Source of the DNA: Candidatus Bathyarchaeota archaeon
Lineage (GTDB): Archaea > Thermoproteota > Bathyarchaeia > Bathyarchaeales > Bathycorpusculaceae
NCBI GenBank assembly: GCA_030589055.1
Contig: JAUUWK010000013.1
Location: 1 to 14,016 of the forward strand
DNA: 14,016 nt
Direction of reading: 5' to 3'
Each line of letters starts with the position of its first letter. Within the stretch, counting starts at the first letter, position 1. Both the position numbers and the translations under genes were made by a program. The notes beneath the pieces are model-generated. The model was given only the letters and a program-made list of their open reading frames with translations, searched no databases and was not told where the DNA came from. This document shows positions 1 to 7,158 of this stretch, piece after piece.

Positions 1-814
1 AGAACAAGAGCACTGAGTTATGTTTGCTTATGTAAGCACGAATAATTCGCAGCCTAGCTGCTACGTCTGGGTGAGTATAACGCTTTGTTGAGAGCTTGTA
101 GTCTTCGGTCTCAGGTTTTGGAAAAATAACTTTAAGCCTCAATATTCTTGCAACTGGAACACGTATAATTTCAACGCTTCTGCCAGTTCCAACAAGGAAT
201 TGAGCCACCTCTTCTGGGGTGCCAATGGTGGCTGATAAGCCTATTGTTTGGAAGTCTTTACCGACTATCCGCCTGAGCCTTTCTAGAGCTAGGGATAGCT
301 GGCTTCCACGTTTACTGTCAGCTATCTCATGCACTTCGTCAATGACGACCCAGCGCACATGACGCAGGTGTTGACGAAGGATCCACCCAGGTAATATAGC
401 CTGCAAAGTCTCAGGAGTTGTGATTAAGATCGTTGGTGGGCTTCTGGATTGTCTTGTCCTCTCCTTCGTTTCGGTGTCTCCATGTCTTACAGCCAATTTT
501 ATGTCTAGATTGTTGCACCACCATTCAAGCCTTTCGAGCATGTCCCTGTTTAAGGCTCGCAAAGGCGTAATATACAAGAGTTTTATGCCCCGTATCCTTT
601 GAGGTTCTTGAAGAAGCATGCTCAAAACTGGCAGAAAAGCAGCTTCAGTCTTGCCGGTAGCAGTAGGCGAAATAAGAAGAACATTCTTACCTTCAAGAAT
701 TTTTGGTATAGCTTTCTCTTGTGGCTCTGTGGGTTTCAAGAATCCTCTCTGCTTAATCAACCTTCGAACTGGCTTAACGAGCAAGTCAAAAGCATTTTCC
801 AGAGAGTCTTTCAA
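1..814 (-). CDS. Lhr/Ski2-like superfamily 2 DNA/RNA helicase, N-terminal part (runs off the left edge)
   Basis: ATP-dependent superfamily 2 helicase of the Lhr/Ski2-like group, expected to unwind nucleic acid in repair or RNA metabolism. About 271 codons are visible, read from the reverse complement. In order they show a Q-motif-like stretch (RGFLKPTEPQEKAIP), Walker A (SPTATGKTEAAF), motif Ia (ITPLRALNRDM), motif Ib (ITTPETLQ), the DEVH Walker B (VIDEVHEIADSKRG) followed by LALERL, and motif III (SATIGTPEEVAQFL). The frame reaches SVLLF at the edge, where Lhr proteins carry the start of motif IV. DEVH plus the following SKRG...LERL favours Lhr over Hel308; archaeal ASH-Ski2 is the main alternative. 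An in-frame TAA lies three codons upstream and the first ATG falls after Walker A, so the TTG at 814-812, preceded by GAGGG, is the likely start. Walker A has Ala where many relatives have Gly (TGSGKT). The C-terminal half is outside the window. Confidence 0.85.
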   Translation of the reverse strand, partial: MKDSLENAFDLLVKPVRRLIKQRGFLKPTEPQEKAIPKILEGKNVLLISPTATGKTEAAFLPVLSMLLQEPQRIRGIKLLYITPLRALNRDMLERLEWWCNNLDIKLAVRHGDTETKERTRQSRSPPTILITTPETLQAILPGWILRQHLRHVRWVVIDEVHEIADSKRGSQLSLALERLRRIVGKDFQTIGLSATIGTPEEVAQFLVGTGRSVEIIRVPVARILRLKVIFPKPETEDYKLSTKRYTHPDVAARLRIIRAYISKHNSVLLF

Positions 815-942
815 GACTGTTTAACCCTCAACGCTAAAAGGAATAAGCAGAAAATCATAAGTAAAAGCATTTTGGAAAGCAAGCAGTTCATCCAAAACTA
901 GAGTTTAGAGGAAACCTCAAACATACGTTTTGTATTCAGAAG

Positions 943-1405
943 TTAGGATAATACTAGAGATGGCAACAAAAATAAACTGAGTGGAAGTACTAAGTGTACT
1001 GGTACGATATGGGCTTTTGTGGGTGCAAATTTAGCTGATATTGGAACATGTTTGCTTAACGTTTTTGCCACTTTAAAAGCAATTTTAACTGCTTGTCCTA
1101 TACCTTTTTTGTTAAAAGGTGTGGTTGACCGAGATACCCCATGCGCCATCAACTAACATTCTTCCACCAATTCCATGTTTGCATTGATATTCCTACACTG
1201 AAAAAGGCAATCAGCAACCATTACAAGCTCACTGATATGGTCTTCAAGCTTCATCAACGTATTCTGCACCAAGTGTAGAAGCATGTTCAACACCGAATAA
1301 AGCCAAATCTGCCTTCATAAGCCACTTAATCCAGTCAACATATGCGTTTTTAGGGTTTAGCTCAAAAGTTTTTGCGGAATATACGCTCTTTTGAAATAAA
1401 CATGT
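943..1405 (-). pseudogene. decayed protein-coding gene of unknown family
   Basis: This fills most of the roughly 700-base space between the helicase and the small zinc protein. The reverse strand has coding-like translation in two frames. Frame A (about 1405 to 1247) gives stretches such as ELNPKNAYVDWIKWLMKADL and FGVEHASTLGAEY, then hits TGA at 1246-1244. Near 1250-1256 the same sense continues in another frame (B) with LMKLEDHISELVMVADCLF and NINANMELVEEC, meets TAG at 1155-1153, and continues in frame B to 943 with NKKGIGQAVKIAFKVAKTLS. One frameshift plus one stop would therefore explain the break. No good start codon lies upstream of frame A, so the N-terminus also seems lost. I do not recognise the family. 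It may be a relic gene or, less likely, chance open frames. Confidence 0.5.
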
Positions 1406-1453
1406 CTAAACGCAATGTTCGAAGAAAGATTTTCTATTTGAAAACAATGGAAA

Positions 1454-1503
1454 CTTTTTTATTTATCATCATAAGAAACCATGGTTAACATGAATGTTGG
1501 AGG
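1454..1503 (+). promoter_or_regulatory. T/A-rich TATA-like element and Shine-Dalgarno of the Cren7-like gene
   Basis: A T/A-rich block (TTTTTTATTTAT, about 1454-1466) lies at a suitable distance for transcription to begin around 1485-1492. GGAGG at 1499-1503 stands eight bases before the ATG at 1512. That spacing selects this ATG over the ATG at 1494, which overlaps the ribosome-binding site region. Confidence 0.45.
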
Positions 1504-1511
1504 AAAAACAA

Positions 1512-1682
1512 ATGGCTAAATGTCCAAAATGTGGAACAGACGTTCCTAACAAAAGAAAATCATGGAAAATGGCTGGACGTCCAGACAAAAAAGGAAAAAG
1601 AATGCAGCTGGAAATCGGGCTTTTCGACTGCCCCAAATGTAAGAAGGCCTTCCGAGTAGTACTAAGCAAAAAGAAGATCTAA
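1512..1682 (+). CDS. small zinc-binding, Cren7-like chromatin protein candidate
   Basis: A 56-residue, very basic protein. It starts MAKCPKCGTDVP and has a second CPKC pair near residue 41 (LFDCPKCKKAF), so two CPxC knuckles could together bind one zinc, as in a zinc ribbon. Between and after them, KSWKMAGRPDKKGKRMQ and IGLFDCPKCKKAFRVVL resemble the core of Cren7, the small beta-sheet DNA-binding chromatin protein of crenarchaea (roughly VWAL.PKGRKG.KIGLF....G.YFR). The alignment is from memory and by eye. Cren7 itself lacks these cysteines. The likely role is DNA binding or compaction, inferred from size, charge and this resemblance; a generic zinc ribbon is the main alternative. The ATG at 1512 is preceded by GGAGG. 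The gene is monocistronic between a decayed gene and the signal peptidase. Confidence 0.65.
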   Translation: MAKCPKCGTDVPNKRKSWKMAGRPDKKGKRMQLEIGLFDCPKCKKAFRVVLSKKKI

Positions 1683-1862
1683 ACACGCTCTAACGCTGAC
1701 TATTACACACTAAAACGCAAAAGAAACAAGGCGTCTGTCCTAACCTGAGCACAAAATTCGAAGGCGTCGTAACCAAAGCTAAACTACGTTCAGAAAGCAT
1801 AAAACTCTAGGGATTTCTCACCTTTCCCCCCATTTTTCAAAAATTGAGCGTTAACTTTTAAA

Positions 1863-2558
1863 ATGCAGAAGACTATGTCAAATAAGAGCATATCCTCAAC
1901 TGAAGGCTTGATGTTGACGATGCACCCTTTCAAGAAAATCCGGGAAAGCGAGTACGTTAAAACTGCAGTAATGATAATCCTGATTATCGCAATAGTCTTT
2001 GGATTCTGGTATGGCTCGCAACTGGTTTTAAATACACAGTACCCTGCGCTGGCTGTGGCTTCCGGCAGCATGTGTATTGTACCTGGATCCTATTGCGATG
2101 GATCGTCCCATCCGTTTGAACGAACACTACATGTGGGAGATCTAATAATAGTGCAGGGAGTGCCTCCTGAAGAGATTAAGGCAGCTTCGTACCCTGATGG
2201 TGACATTATTGTATTTCATCAGCTGCATGCTGGTGGTGAACTGATCGTTCATAGGGCTATTGAAAAAGAAACAAGAGGCGACGGCAAGATCTATTTCAAG
2301 ACAAAAGGCGACGGCAACTCTGGATCCGACTCTGTGCCGGTTCCAGAGGACTATGTGATTGGCAAAGTTGTTTTGAGGATTCCTTGGATTGGACATATCG
2401 CCCTTTTTATGCGCAACTCCTCTGGAATATTCATAATAGTAATTCTGATAATCATCTTGGTAGTTGTGGAGTTTATAATTCCGGAATTTTCAAGCGAAAA
2501 AGCCGAAGGCAAGCAGGACGAAAAGGCAGAGAACACTGTTGAACCTAAGAGTTTATAA
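1863..2558 (+). CDS. signal peptidase I, archaeal Sec11 type (family S26B)
   Basis: Membrane endopeptidase that removes signal peptides from secreted preproteins on the outer face of the cytoplasmic membrane. 231 residues from this ATG. A hydrophobic segment at about 33-56 anchors it. The catalytic serine is Ser69 in ASGSM; GDLIIV (92-97) is the next conserved box; His130 lies in LIVHRAI, where Sec11-type enzymes use His in place of the bacterial lysine. Asp150 and Asp156 in TKGDGNSGSD have the same six-residue spacing as the two aspartates shown to matter in the Methanococcus voltae enzyme. A second hydrophobic helix (189-207) and a charged Glu/Lys tail end the protein. The start is uncertain: a TTTTAAAAT box sits at about 1855-1863, so a transcript might begin near 1885 and use the ATG at 1911 or 1920, trimming 16-19 residues without touching the domain. 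Confidence 0.93.
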   Translation: MQKTMSNKSISSTEGLMLTMHPFKKIRESEYVKTAVMIILIIAIVFGFWYGSQLVLNTQYPALAVASGSMCIVPGSYCDGSSHPFERTLHVGDLIIVQGVPPEEIKAASYPDGDIIVFHQLHAGGELIVHRAIEKETRGDGKIYFKTKGDGNSGSDSVPVPEDYVIGKVVLRIPWIGHIALFMRNSSGIFIIVILIIILVVVEFIIPEFSSEKAEGKQDEKAENTVEPKSL

Positions 2559-2570
2559 ACGCTATTTAAG
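2552..2570 (+). promoter_or_regulatory. TATA boxes for the TBP gene
   Basis: TTTATAAAC (2552-2560) and CTATTTAAG (2562-2570) straddle the end of the signal peptidase gene. The second box is centred about 23 bases before the ATG at 2589, the spacing expected for a leaderless archaeal transcript. No Shine-Dalgarno is seen. This gives TBP its own promoter despite a gap of only 30 bases. Confidence 0.5.
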
Positions 2571-2588
2571 CTTCACCTATAAGAAGTG

Positions 2589-3155
2589 ATGTTTGTGCCG
2601 AAAGGTGAAACTTATATAAGGATCGAAAATGTTGTTGCCTCTGCGACCCTACATCAGAAAGTTGATTTGAACGCTGTTGTGAAGGGCTATCCAGGTGTGG
2701 AGTACCGTCCGGAACAGTTTCCAGGGCTGGTGTTCAGGTTGAAGAGACCGAAGACAGCCACTTTGATTTTTAACTCTGGAAAGATGGTGTGTACAGGCGC
2801 AAAATCTGAAAAAGAAGCTCACAGAGCAGTTAAAAAGGTGGTTAAAGAACTGAAAAAGGGTGGAATAATAATCATTGGCAAACCTGAGTTGAAAATCGTG
2901 AATATTGTGGCCTCTGCAGGTTTGGGTGGACTGATAGACTTGGAAAAGGCAGTATATTCTCTAGAGAAAACGATGTATGAACCTGAACAGTTTCCAGGAT
3001 TAATTTACAGGATGGCTGAACCCAAAGTTGTTATATTATTGTTTGCAAGCGGCAAACTAGTTTGCACAGGAGCGAAAAGAGAGCAAGACGTTTACGATGC
3101 GGTGCATAAGCTTCACGGGGTATTAGAGGAAAAAGAACTTATATTCTATGAATAG
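2589..3155 (+). CDS. tbp: TATA-box binding protein (TBP)
   Basis: General transcription factor that binds and bends the TATA box and recruits TFB and RNA polymerase. 188 residues, the usual archaeal length. It consists of two imperfect direct repeats, about residues 8-92 and 98-182. Each carries the pair of hallmark stretches: EQFPGLVFR with FNSGKMVCTGAKS in the first, and EQFPGLIYR with FASGKLVCTGAKR in the second. The aromatic residues in these strands intercalate at the ends of the TATA element. A short acidic tail (LEEKE) follows, as in many archaeal TBPs. A GTG directly precedes the ATG (2586) and could add one residue. The gene lies just after the signal peptidase and converges on pyrE, with only 31 bases between the stops. 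Confidence 0.97.
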   Translation: MFVPKGETYIRIENVVASATLHQKVDLNAVVKGYPGVEYRPEQFPGLVFRLKRPKTATLIFNSGKMVCTGAKSEKEAHRAVKKVVKELKKGGIIIIGKPELKIVNIVASAGLGGLIDLEKAVYSLEKTMYEPEQFPGLIYRMAEPKVVILLFASGKLVCTGAKREQDVYDAVHKLHGVLEEKELIFYE

Positions 3156-3186
3156 ACTTTAGTCATGAAACTGAGTTCCTATGTTT

Positions 3187-3822
3187 TCAACTTTTACTCT
3201 TTTCAATCTGCTTCAGAATTATGTTCAATTGTACCTCGTCTATTGCTCCGATTTCGTACAGTCTATCAGCTATCTTACTTATCCTAAGTAATGCGTGAAG
3301 TTTTATCCCGTTCTTATCAAGATTCTCTTTTCCACCTTCTTCTCTGTCTAGGAGCACTACAGCATCTGTTGTTACCCCCCCTTCAGCCTCTATGGCTTTA
3401 GCTGCCTCCATTAGAGATAGACCAGTCGTGATCAAATCGTCAATCAGCACAACACGGTTTCCAGGTGTGAGAATCCCTTCCACTCTCCTTTTTCTTCCAT
3501 GAAGCCGGACATCTTTGCGGATGTAAAGGAAGGGTTTCTTCAAGTTGTAAGCGATCAAAGATGCGAAAGGTATGCCAGCGATGGGAATTCCGGCTATTCT
3601 GTCAAAGTTCTTTAAGCCAATTTCCTCTTCAATGAAATCTGCTTGTAAGTTGCAGATTCTGTGGAAAGCCTCTGGAAAGCTTGGAACTATTCTTAGGTCT
3701 ATGTAGTATGGACTTATTTTTCCGCTCGTGAGTTTGAAGGCGCCGAACTCTAGGGCGCCTATCTTGTTTAGGATTTTGCAGATCTCAGTTTTTGTGGTTT
3801 CTGGGCTTTTTTTCTCGGACAA
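3187..3822 (-). CDS. pyrE: orotate phosphoribosyltransferase
   Basis: Transfers ribose 5-phosphate from PRPP to orotate to give OMP, the fifth step of de novo UMP synthesis, in the cytoplasm. 211 residues. The PRPP-binding motif VVLIDDLITTG lies at 124-134. The flexible catalytic loop is represented by RKDVRLHGRKRRVEG (102-116), with the Lys/Arg/His cluster typical of OPRT. The N-terminal FGAFKLTSGKISPYYIDLR (26-44) is the orotate-binding region. There is no fused OMP decarboxylase, and pyrF is not in the window. Translation starts at a TTG (3822-3820), four bases after the stop of the metallo-hydrolase gene and preceded by AGGTG, so the two genes are probably cotranscribed and translationally coupled. 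Confidence 0.95.
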   Translation of the reverse strand: MSEKKSPETTKTEICKILNKIGALEFGAFKLTSGKISPYYIDLRIVPSFPEAFHRICNLQADFIEEEIGLKNFDRIAGIPIAGIPFASLIAYNLKKPFLYIRKDVRLHGRKRRVEGILTPGNRVVLIDDLITTGLSLMEAAKAIEAEGGVTTDAVVLLDREEGGKENLDKNGIKLHALLRISKIADRLYEIGAIDEVQLNIILKQIEKSKS

Positions 3823-3826
3823 TGTT

Positions 3827-4522
3827 TCACACCTTTTTGGAGACTTGGTAGATTTTGCCTACTTCCGGGATTAGACATGTAACTTTTGGCATATTCTTCT
3901 TGAGAAGTTCAGCGAACTTCTTCTGGTCTGCAGTCGATGCAGTATGATAGGGAACAACCACCTTAGGCTTCGTTAACCTAGCTATTTCTACACCAGTTTC
4001 TGGCGACGTGTCAGGCGCGATCCCGACGGTGCAGAAAACTACGTCGGGTTTTTCTCTTTTCCCTATTGCTGCCATCTCTGGAAATGGTAAACTGTCTGCT
4101 GTATGGTAAACCCTAACCCCGTCTTCGCTTGTAATCATGAGGGTTACGGGCGTGGCTGCTGGTGGATGGTTACTCTTTTCAGCTTTTATTGAAACTTCTC
4201 CGAACTTCACTTCTGAACTTGGCTGAACTTCCTGCAATTTTTCAGGAGGAATTACGTTTTGAAGCCTTCTTGCAGATGTGGGGTCAGCCACAACTACACA
4301 TTCTGTGAGTTTATGGATTTCTGAGACGACTAGTTGGTCTAAATGGTCGTAATGCTCGTGTGTGATTAAAACAGCATCAATGTTTTTGAAGTTTCGGGGT
4401 TTCACATCAACAGGGTCTATGACTAATGTTTTTGAGGGGGTTTTAATGGTTACTCCCGCATAGCGGTTAAACCACACAAACAAGATTTCATTTTTGTTAG
4501 GGGTTTTTGATTCGATCGACAT
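3827..4522 (-). CDS. metallo-beta-lactamase-fold hydrolase (UlaG/UPF0173-like)
   Basis: Cytoplasmic metal-dependent hydrolase of the MBL superfamily; substrate unknown. About 231 residues from the ATG. The dinuclear metal motif THEHYDHLD (HxHxDH) lies at about residues 54-62. Later candidate ligands are in the stretches KSNHPPAATP, VYHTADSLPF (His and Asp) and VVPYHT near the C-terminus. This short, single-domain layout resembles the UlaG/UPF0173 group (L-ascorbate-6-phosphate lactonase relatives) rather than beta-CASP nucleases. An in-frame GTG at 4531 adds three residues. A TTTAAAAT box at 4561-4554 would place the transcript start close to that GTG, so a leaderless start there is possible. 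The gene heads an operon with pyrE. A pyrimidine-related substrate is an inference from position only. Confidence 0.85.
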   Translation of the reverse strand: MSIESKTPNKNEILFVWFNRYAGVTIKTPSKTLVIDPVDVKPRNFKNIDAVLITHEHYDHLDQLVVSEIHKLTECVVVADPTSARRLQNVIPPEKLQEVQPSSEVKFGEVSIKAEKSNHPPAATPVTLMITSEDGVRVYHTADSLPFPEMAAIGKREKPDVVFCTVGIAPDTSPETGVEIARLTKPKVVVPYHTASTADQKKFAELLKKNMPKVTCLIPEVGKIYQVSKKV

Positions 4523-4531
4523 ATTCCTCAC

Positions 4532-4647
4532 AGGCTATAATTATTATGTTCAGATTTTAAAGAATTTATGGTACCGCTTTGTAGCGTTTCGTTTTAATAA
4601 GGCTTAATAGTTGCTGTTTGTGTGTTTTCATATTTAAGTGATGCTTA
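4532..4647. promoter_or_regulatory. divergent promoter region between the MBL hydrolase-pyrE operon and larA
   Basis: This 116-base AT-rich stretch serves two divergent operons. On the minus strand TTTAAAAT (4561-4554) fits a promoter for the hydrolase. On the plus strand GTTTTAATAA (4591-4600) would start a transcript near 4622, leaving a short leader for larA. A second box, ATATTTAAG (4631-4639), is too close to the ATG at 4648 for a leaderless start there. Confidence 0.4.
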
Positions 4648-5922
4648 ATGGTTGATGTGTGGCTTCCTTATGGAAAAACAGAGGTTTGCGTGAGGATTCC
4701 AACTAGAACCTTTTCGGGTTCAATCGAACCAATTGAAAAGCCTAGTGTACTAGATGTTGGGGTGGAGATTGAGAGGGCTTTGAGGGAGCCTATAGGTTCC
4801 AAGACTTTAAGCGATATTGTCGAGCCTGAACAAAAAGTGGCGATAGTTGTTGATGATGCGACTAGACCTGCCCCAAGTAATCTCATGGTGCCGCCGATAC
4901 TTGACCAGCTAAACAGGAAAGGCGTTAGAGACGAAAACATAACCGTCATTTTTGGGTGCGGCACACACAAGGCGGTTACACGTGAACAAGCTGTAAGACT
5001 GTTGGGTGAAGATGTTCTTAACCGTGTAAAAGCAGTCAGCCACGATTGCAAGGCTCAAGATTTAGTTTATGTTGGCAAAACCAAGAAGCATGGAACAAAA
5101 GTTTATCTGAACCGTGCTTTTGCTGAGGCAGACGTTAAAATCTTAACCGGAGACATATGCTTTCACTATTATGCTGGTTATGGTGGAGGAAGAAAAAGCG
5201 TTTTGGCGGCGGTCTCTGGCGAAGAGACGATAAAGCACAATCATGCCATGCTTTTGCATCCCAAAGCCAAAACAGGAGTTTTAGAGGGAAACCCCATCCA
5301 TGAGGACATGATTGAAGCAGCAAAACTTGCAGAAGTGGATTTCATATTAAACGTTGTAGTTAACAAGGAGGGGGAAGTTGTAAAAGCTTTTGCCGGCGAT
5401 TTGGAACAAGCTTTCTACGAAGGAACAAGGCTTGTTGATGAGATGTACCGTGTAGGGGTTGAACGTAAAGCGGACATAGTTGTTGTTAGTCCGGGTGGGC
5501 ATCCGGCGGATGTGAACCTTTTTCAAGCCTATAAGGGTGTTGACAATGCTCTTAGAGTGGTTAAACGTGGTGGAGTAATAATCCTCGTAGCTGAATGTCC
5601 GGAGGGACATGGAAACCAAGTCTTCTATAACTGGATGGCTGGATTAAAGGATTTGAAAGCTGTCGAGAGAAAGATTAAACGCAGTTTTGTTTTAGGCGGA
5701 CACAAAGCCTACTATCTGATGAAAGCGTTGCGAAAGGTTCAGATGATTTTGGTTTCTTCAATGCCAGATTATTATGTTGCGAATGTTTTTAAACTAAAAA
5801 CAGCAAGAGCCGTAAACGACGCTTTAAATGAGGCTTTCAGCATTACCGGAAAAAAGGCAAAGGTCTGGGTTATGCCTCAAGGAAACTCTACGCTACCTGA
5901 AGTCAAAACAGGCGAAGAGTGA
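4648..5922 (+). CDS. larA: LarA-family nickel-pincer 2-hydroxyacid racemase (lactate racemase-like)
   Basis: Cytoplasmic enzyme that interconverts the two isomers of lactate or a related 2-hydroxy acid by hydride transfer, using a covalently bound nickel-pincer nucleotide. 424 residues, the family length. Every active-site position known from the Lactobacillus plantarum enzyme has a counterpart at nearly the same number: Asp70 and Arg73 (VDDATRP), His107 (GTHKAVT), His173 (CFHYYAG), Lys183 (GGGRKSV, the cofactor attachment lysine), His199 (KHNHAM, the nickel ligand), Gln293 and Lys296 (NLFQAYKG). NPIHEDM (215-221) is also typical. The cofactor-building genes larB, larC and larE are not in the window, so cofactor supply must come from elsewhere. 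LarA homologues include racemases for substrates other than lactate, and the residues seen do not settle specificity. A small AAACTT/AAGTTT hairpin follows the stop at 5924-5938. Confidence 0.9.
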   Translation: MVDVWLPYGKTEVCVRIPTRTFSGSIEPIEKPSVLDVGVEIERALREPIGSKTLSDIVEPEQKVAIVVDDATRPAPSNLMVPPILDQLNRKGVRDENITVIFGCGTHKAVTREQAVRLLGEDVLNRVKAVSHDCKAQDLVYVGKTKKHGTKVYLNRAFAEADVKILTGDICFHYYAGYGGGRKSVLAAVSGEETIKHNHAMLLHPKAKTGVLEGNPIHEDMIEAAKLAEVDFILNVVVNKEGEVVKAFAGDLEQAFYEGTRLVDEMYRVGVERKADIVVVSPGGHPADVNLFQAYKGVDNALRVVKRGGVIILVAECPEGHGNQVFYNWMAGLKDLKAVERKIKRSFVLGGHKAYYLMKALRKVQMILVSSMPDYYVANVFKLKTARAVNDALNEAFSITGKKAKVWVMPQGNSTLPEVKTGEE

Positions 5923-6016
5923 AAAACTTGGAAAGTTTCGAAAAACAGTTAAACGAAGAGGGAAATTGTATAACCTTAAATTCGCGTTAGGGACTGAATT
6001 GGAAAAGGGATAACCT

Positions 6017-6502
6017 TTGCAACAAACTTTCAAACTGCGGAAATTCAACATAAGCTATTTGGAACGTATTACATACATTAATCGTGCCTGTTTACCTGAG
6101 AACTACTCAGACTATTTTTTTGTTGATTTGCACCGGAGATTTCCAGAAACCTTCATTATTGCAGAGGAAAACGGAGATGTTGTAGGTTACATAATGTGTC
6201 GCATTGAAACAGGCTTGTCACGCTTTGTTTTCCGCGGCTTAGTCAAAAAAGGACATATCGTTTCTGTGGCTGTTCTGCCTCAGTACAGGCGTAAAGGCGT
6301 AGGAAAGGCTTTGGTTACTAAGGCTATGGGAAACATGCGATTGTACAAGGCGAAACAGTGCTTTCTGGAAGTTAGAGTAGCCAACACACCTGCAATCGAC
6401 CTCTATAAAAACCTAGAATTTGAAGTTTCTCGTACAATTCGAGGTTACTATGCGGATGGAGAAGACGCTTACGTGATGACAAAAGAGCTTTCATCTGAAT
6501 AG
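6017..6502 (+). CDS. GNAT N-terminal acetyltransferase (Ard1/RimI type)
   Basis: Transfers an acetyl group from acetyl-CoA to protein N-termini, as the archaeal Ard1/RimI enzymes do. 161 residues, a single GNAT domain. The acetyl-CoA pyrophosphate loop QYRRKGVGKA lies at 89-98, after the beta strand HIVSVAVLP. CLPENY at 25-30 and GYYADGEDAYVM at 143-154 match the archaeal Ard1 substrate-site and C-terminal signatures, which separate it from generic GNATs. The start is TTG at 6017: an in-frame TAA at 6011-6013 rules out anything further upstream, and AAAAGGGA lies just before. A TTAAATT box at about 5975-5981 could drive the gene separately from larA. Confidence 0.9.
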   Translation: MQQTFKLRKFNISYLERITYINRACLPENYSDYFFVDLHRRFPETFIIAEENGDVVGYIMCRIETGLSRFVFRGLVKKGHIVSVAVLPQYRRKGVGKALVTKAMGNMRLYKAKQCFLEVRVANTPAIDLYKNLEFEVSRTIRGYYADGEDAYVMTKELSSE

Positions 6503-6534
6503 TTTGCCGTTTTAAGATGGGATGAATCGGACCT

Positions 6535-7132
6535 GTGGAATTTGCGCTGGTGACGATAACTTCTATCATTGCTGTAATGAATCCTACAAGCACCGTGGCG
6601 ATTTACATTGCTCTGACCCAGGACATGAACTTGAAGGAACGTCGGAGAGTAATTGCAAAGTCCATGAGAATATCTTTTCCAGTTTTAGCCTTTTTTTGCT
6701 TTTACAGGGCAACTTCTCTTTCTGGTTTTTGACGTAACACTTGCTGCATTCAAAATTGCAGGAGGCCTCCTTTTAGTCACAAGTGCTTTTTCAATGCTTA
6801 ATCCTAAAAAGGAGGAATTCTCTCGAGAAGAGCGTGGAAACATCGCAGTAGGTCCGCTTGCGTTTCCTCTTACCGCCGGGCCAGAAACAATCATGGCAGT
6901 AATACTTCTTGTTTCTGAAGCAAGCAGCCTACTGGAGACTTCTCTTGTCTTCGTGGGGATTTTTGCTGGAGTAGCAGTGTCCTATTTGGGGATGACCTAT
7001 GCGCCCAAAATATTCGCGTTTCTAGGCGAAGAAGGCATTCATATCCTAACAAAGCTCATGTCGATAATTGTGTTAGCTATAGCAGTGCAATTTGTAATCA
7101 ATGGAATCGGTGAGGCGATATCTGCGTTATAG
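6535..7132 (+). pseudogene. MarC-family integral membrane protein, frameshifted
   Basis: MarC-family multi-helix membrane protein. The family's substrate is unsettled despite the historic antibiotic-resistance name. The first part, from a GTG at 6535, reads through a helix with the conserved MNP motif (residues 15-17) and NLKERR, then stops at TGA 6730-6732. The other frame gives LTGQLLFLVFDVTLAAFKIA, GGLLLVTSAFSMLNP, PLAFPLTAGPETIMAVIL and the rest of the fold to the stop at 7132. Removing one T from the TTTTTTT run at 6691-6697 joins the two into a normal 198-residue MarC protein with about six helices. The likely causes are a homopolymer sequencing error, a recent mutation, or slippage during expression; the coding quality on both sides argues against old decay. 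An upstream in-frame TGA at 6523 makes GTG 6535 the only start. Confidence 0.82.
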
Positions 7133-7141
7133 CGTTTATCC

Positions 7142-7158
7142 ATCATTACCATAATGAT
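7142..7158. repeat. perfect inverted repeat after the MarC gene
   Basis: ATCATTA (7142-7148) and TAATGAT (7152-7158) form a perfect 7-base inverted repeat with a 3-base centre (CCA), ten bases after the MarC stop. It could act as a 3' hairpin or a small operator. The rest of 7133-7312 shows no gene. Confidence 0.35.

Noticed and set aside
599..901. Plus-strand open frame of 100 codons at the left end
   Set aside because: It mostly covers the reverse strand of the helicase gene, whose motifs are clear; the plus-strand product has no family features.
4668..5051. Long open frame of 127 codons on the strand opposite larA
   Set aside because: It lies wholly inside larA, whose reading frame carries all catalytic motifs; the reverse frame has no recognisable protein features.
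5828..6013. Open frame of 61 codons overlapping the end of larA and reaching the acetyltransferase
   Set aside because: Most of it overlaps larA out of frame and its Lys/Arg-rich product shows no motif; there is no ribosome-binding site before its ATG.
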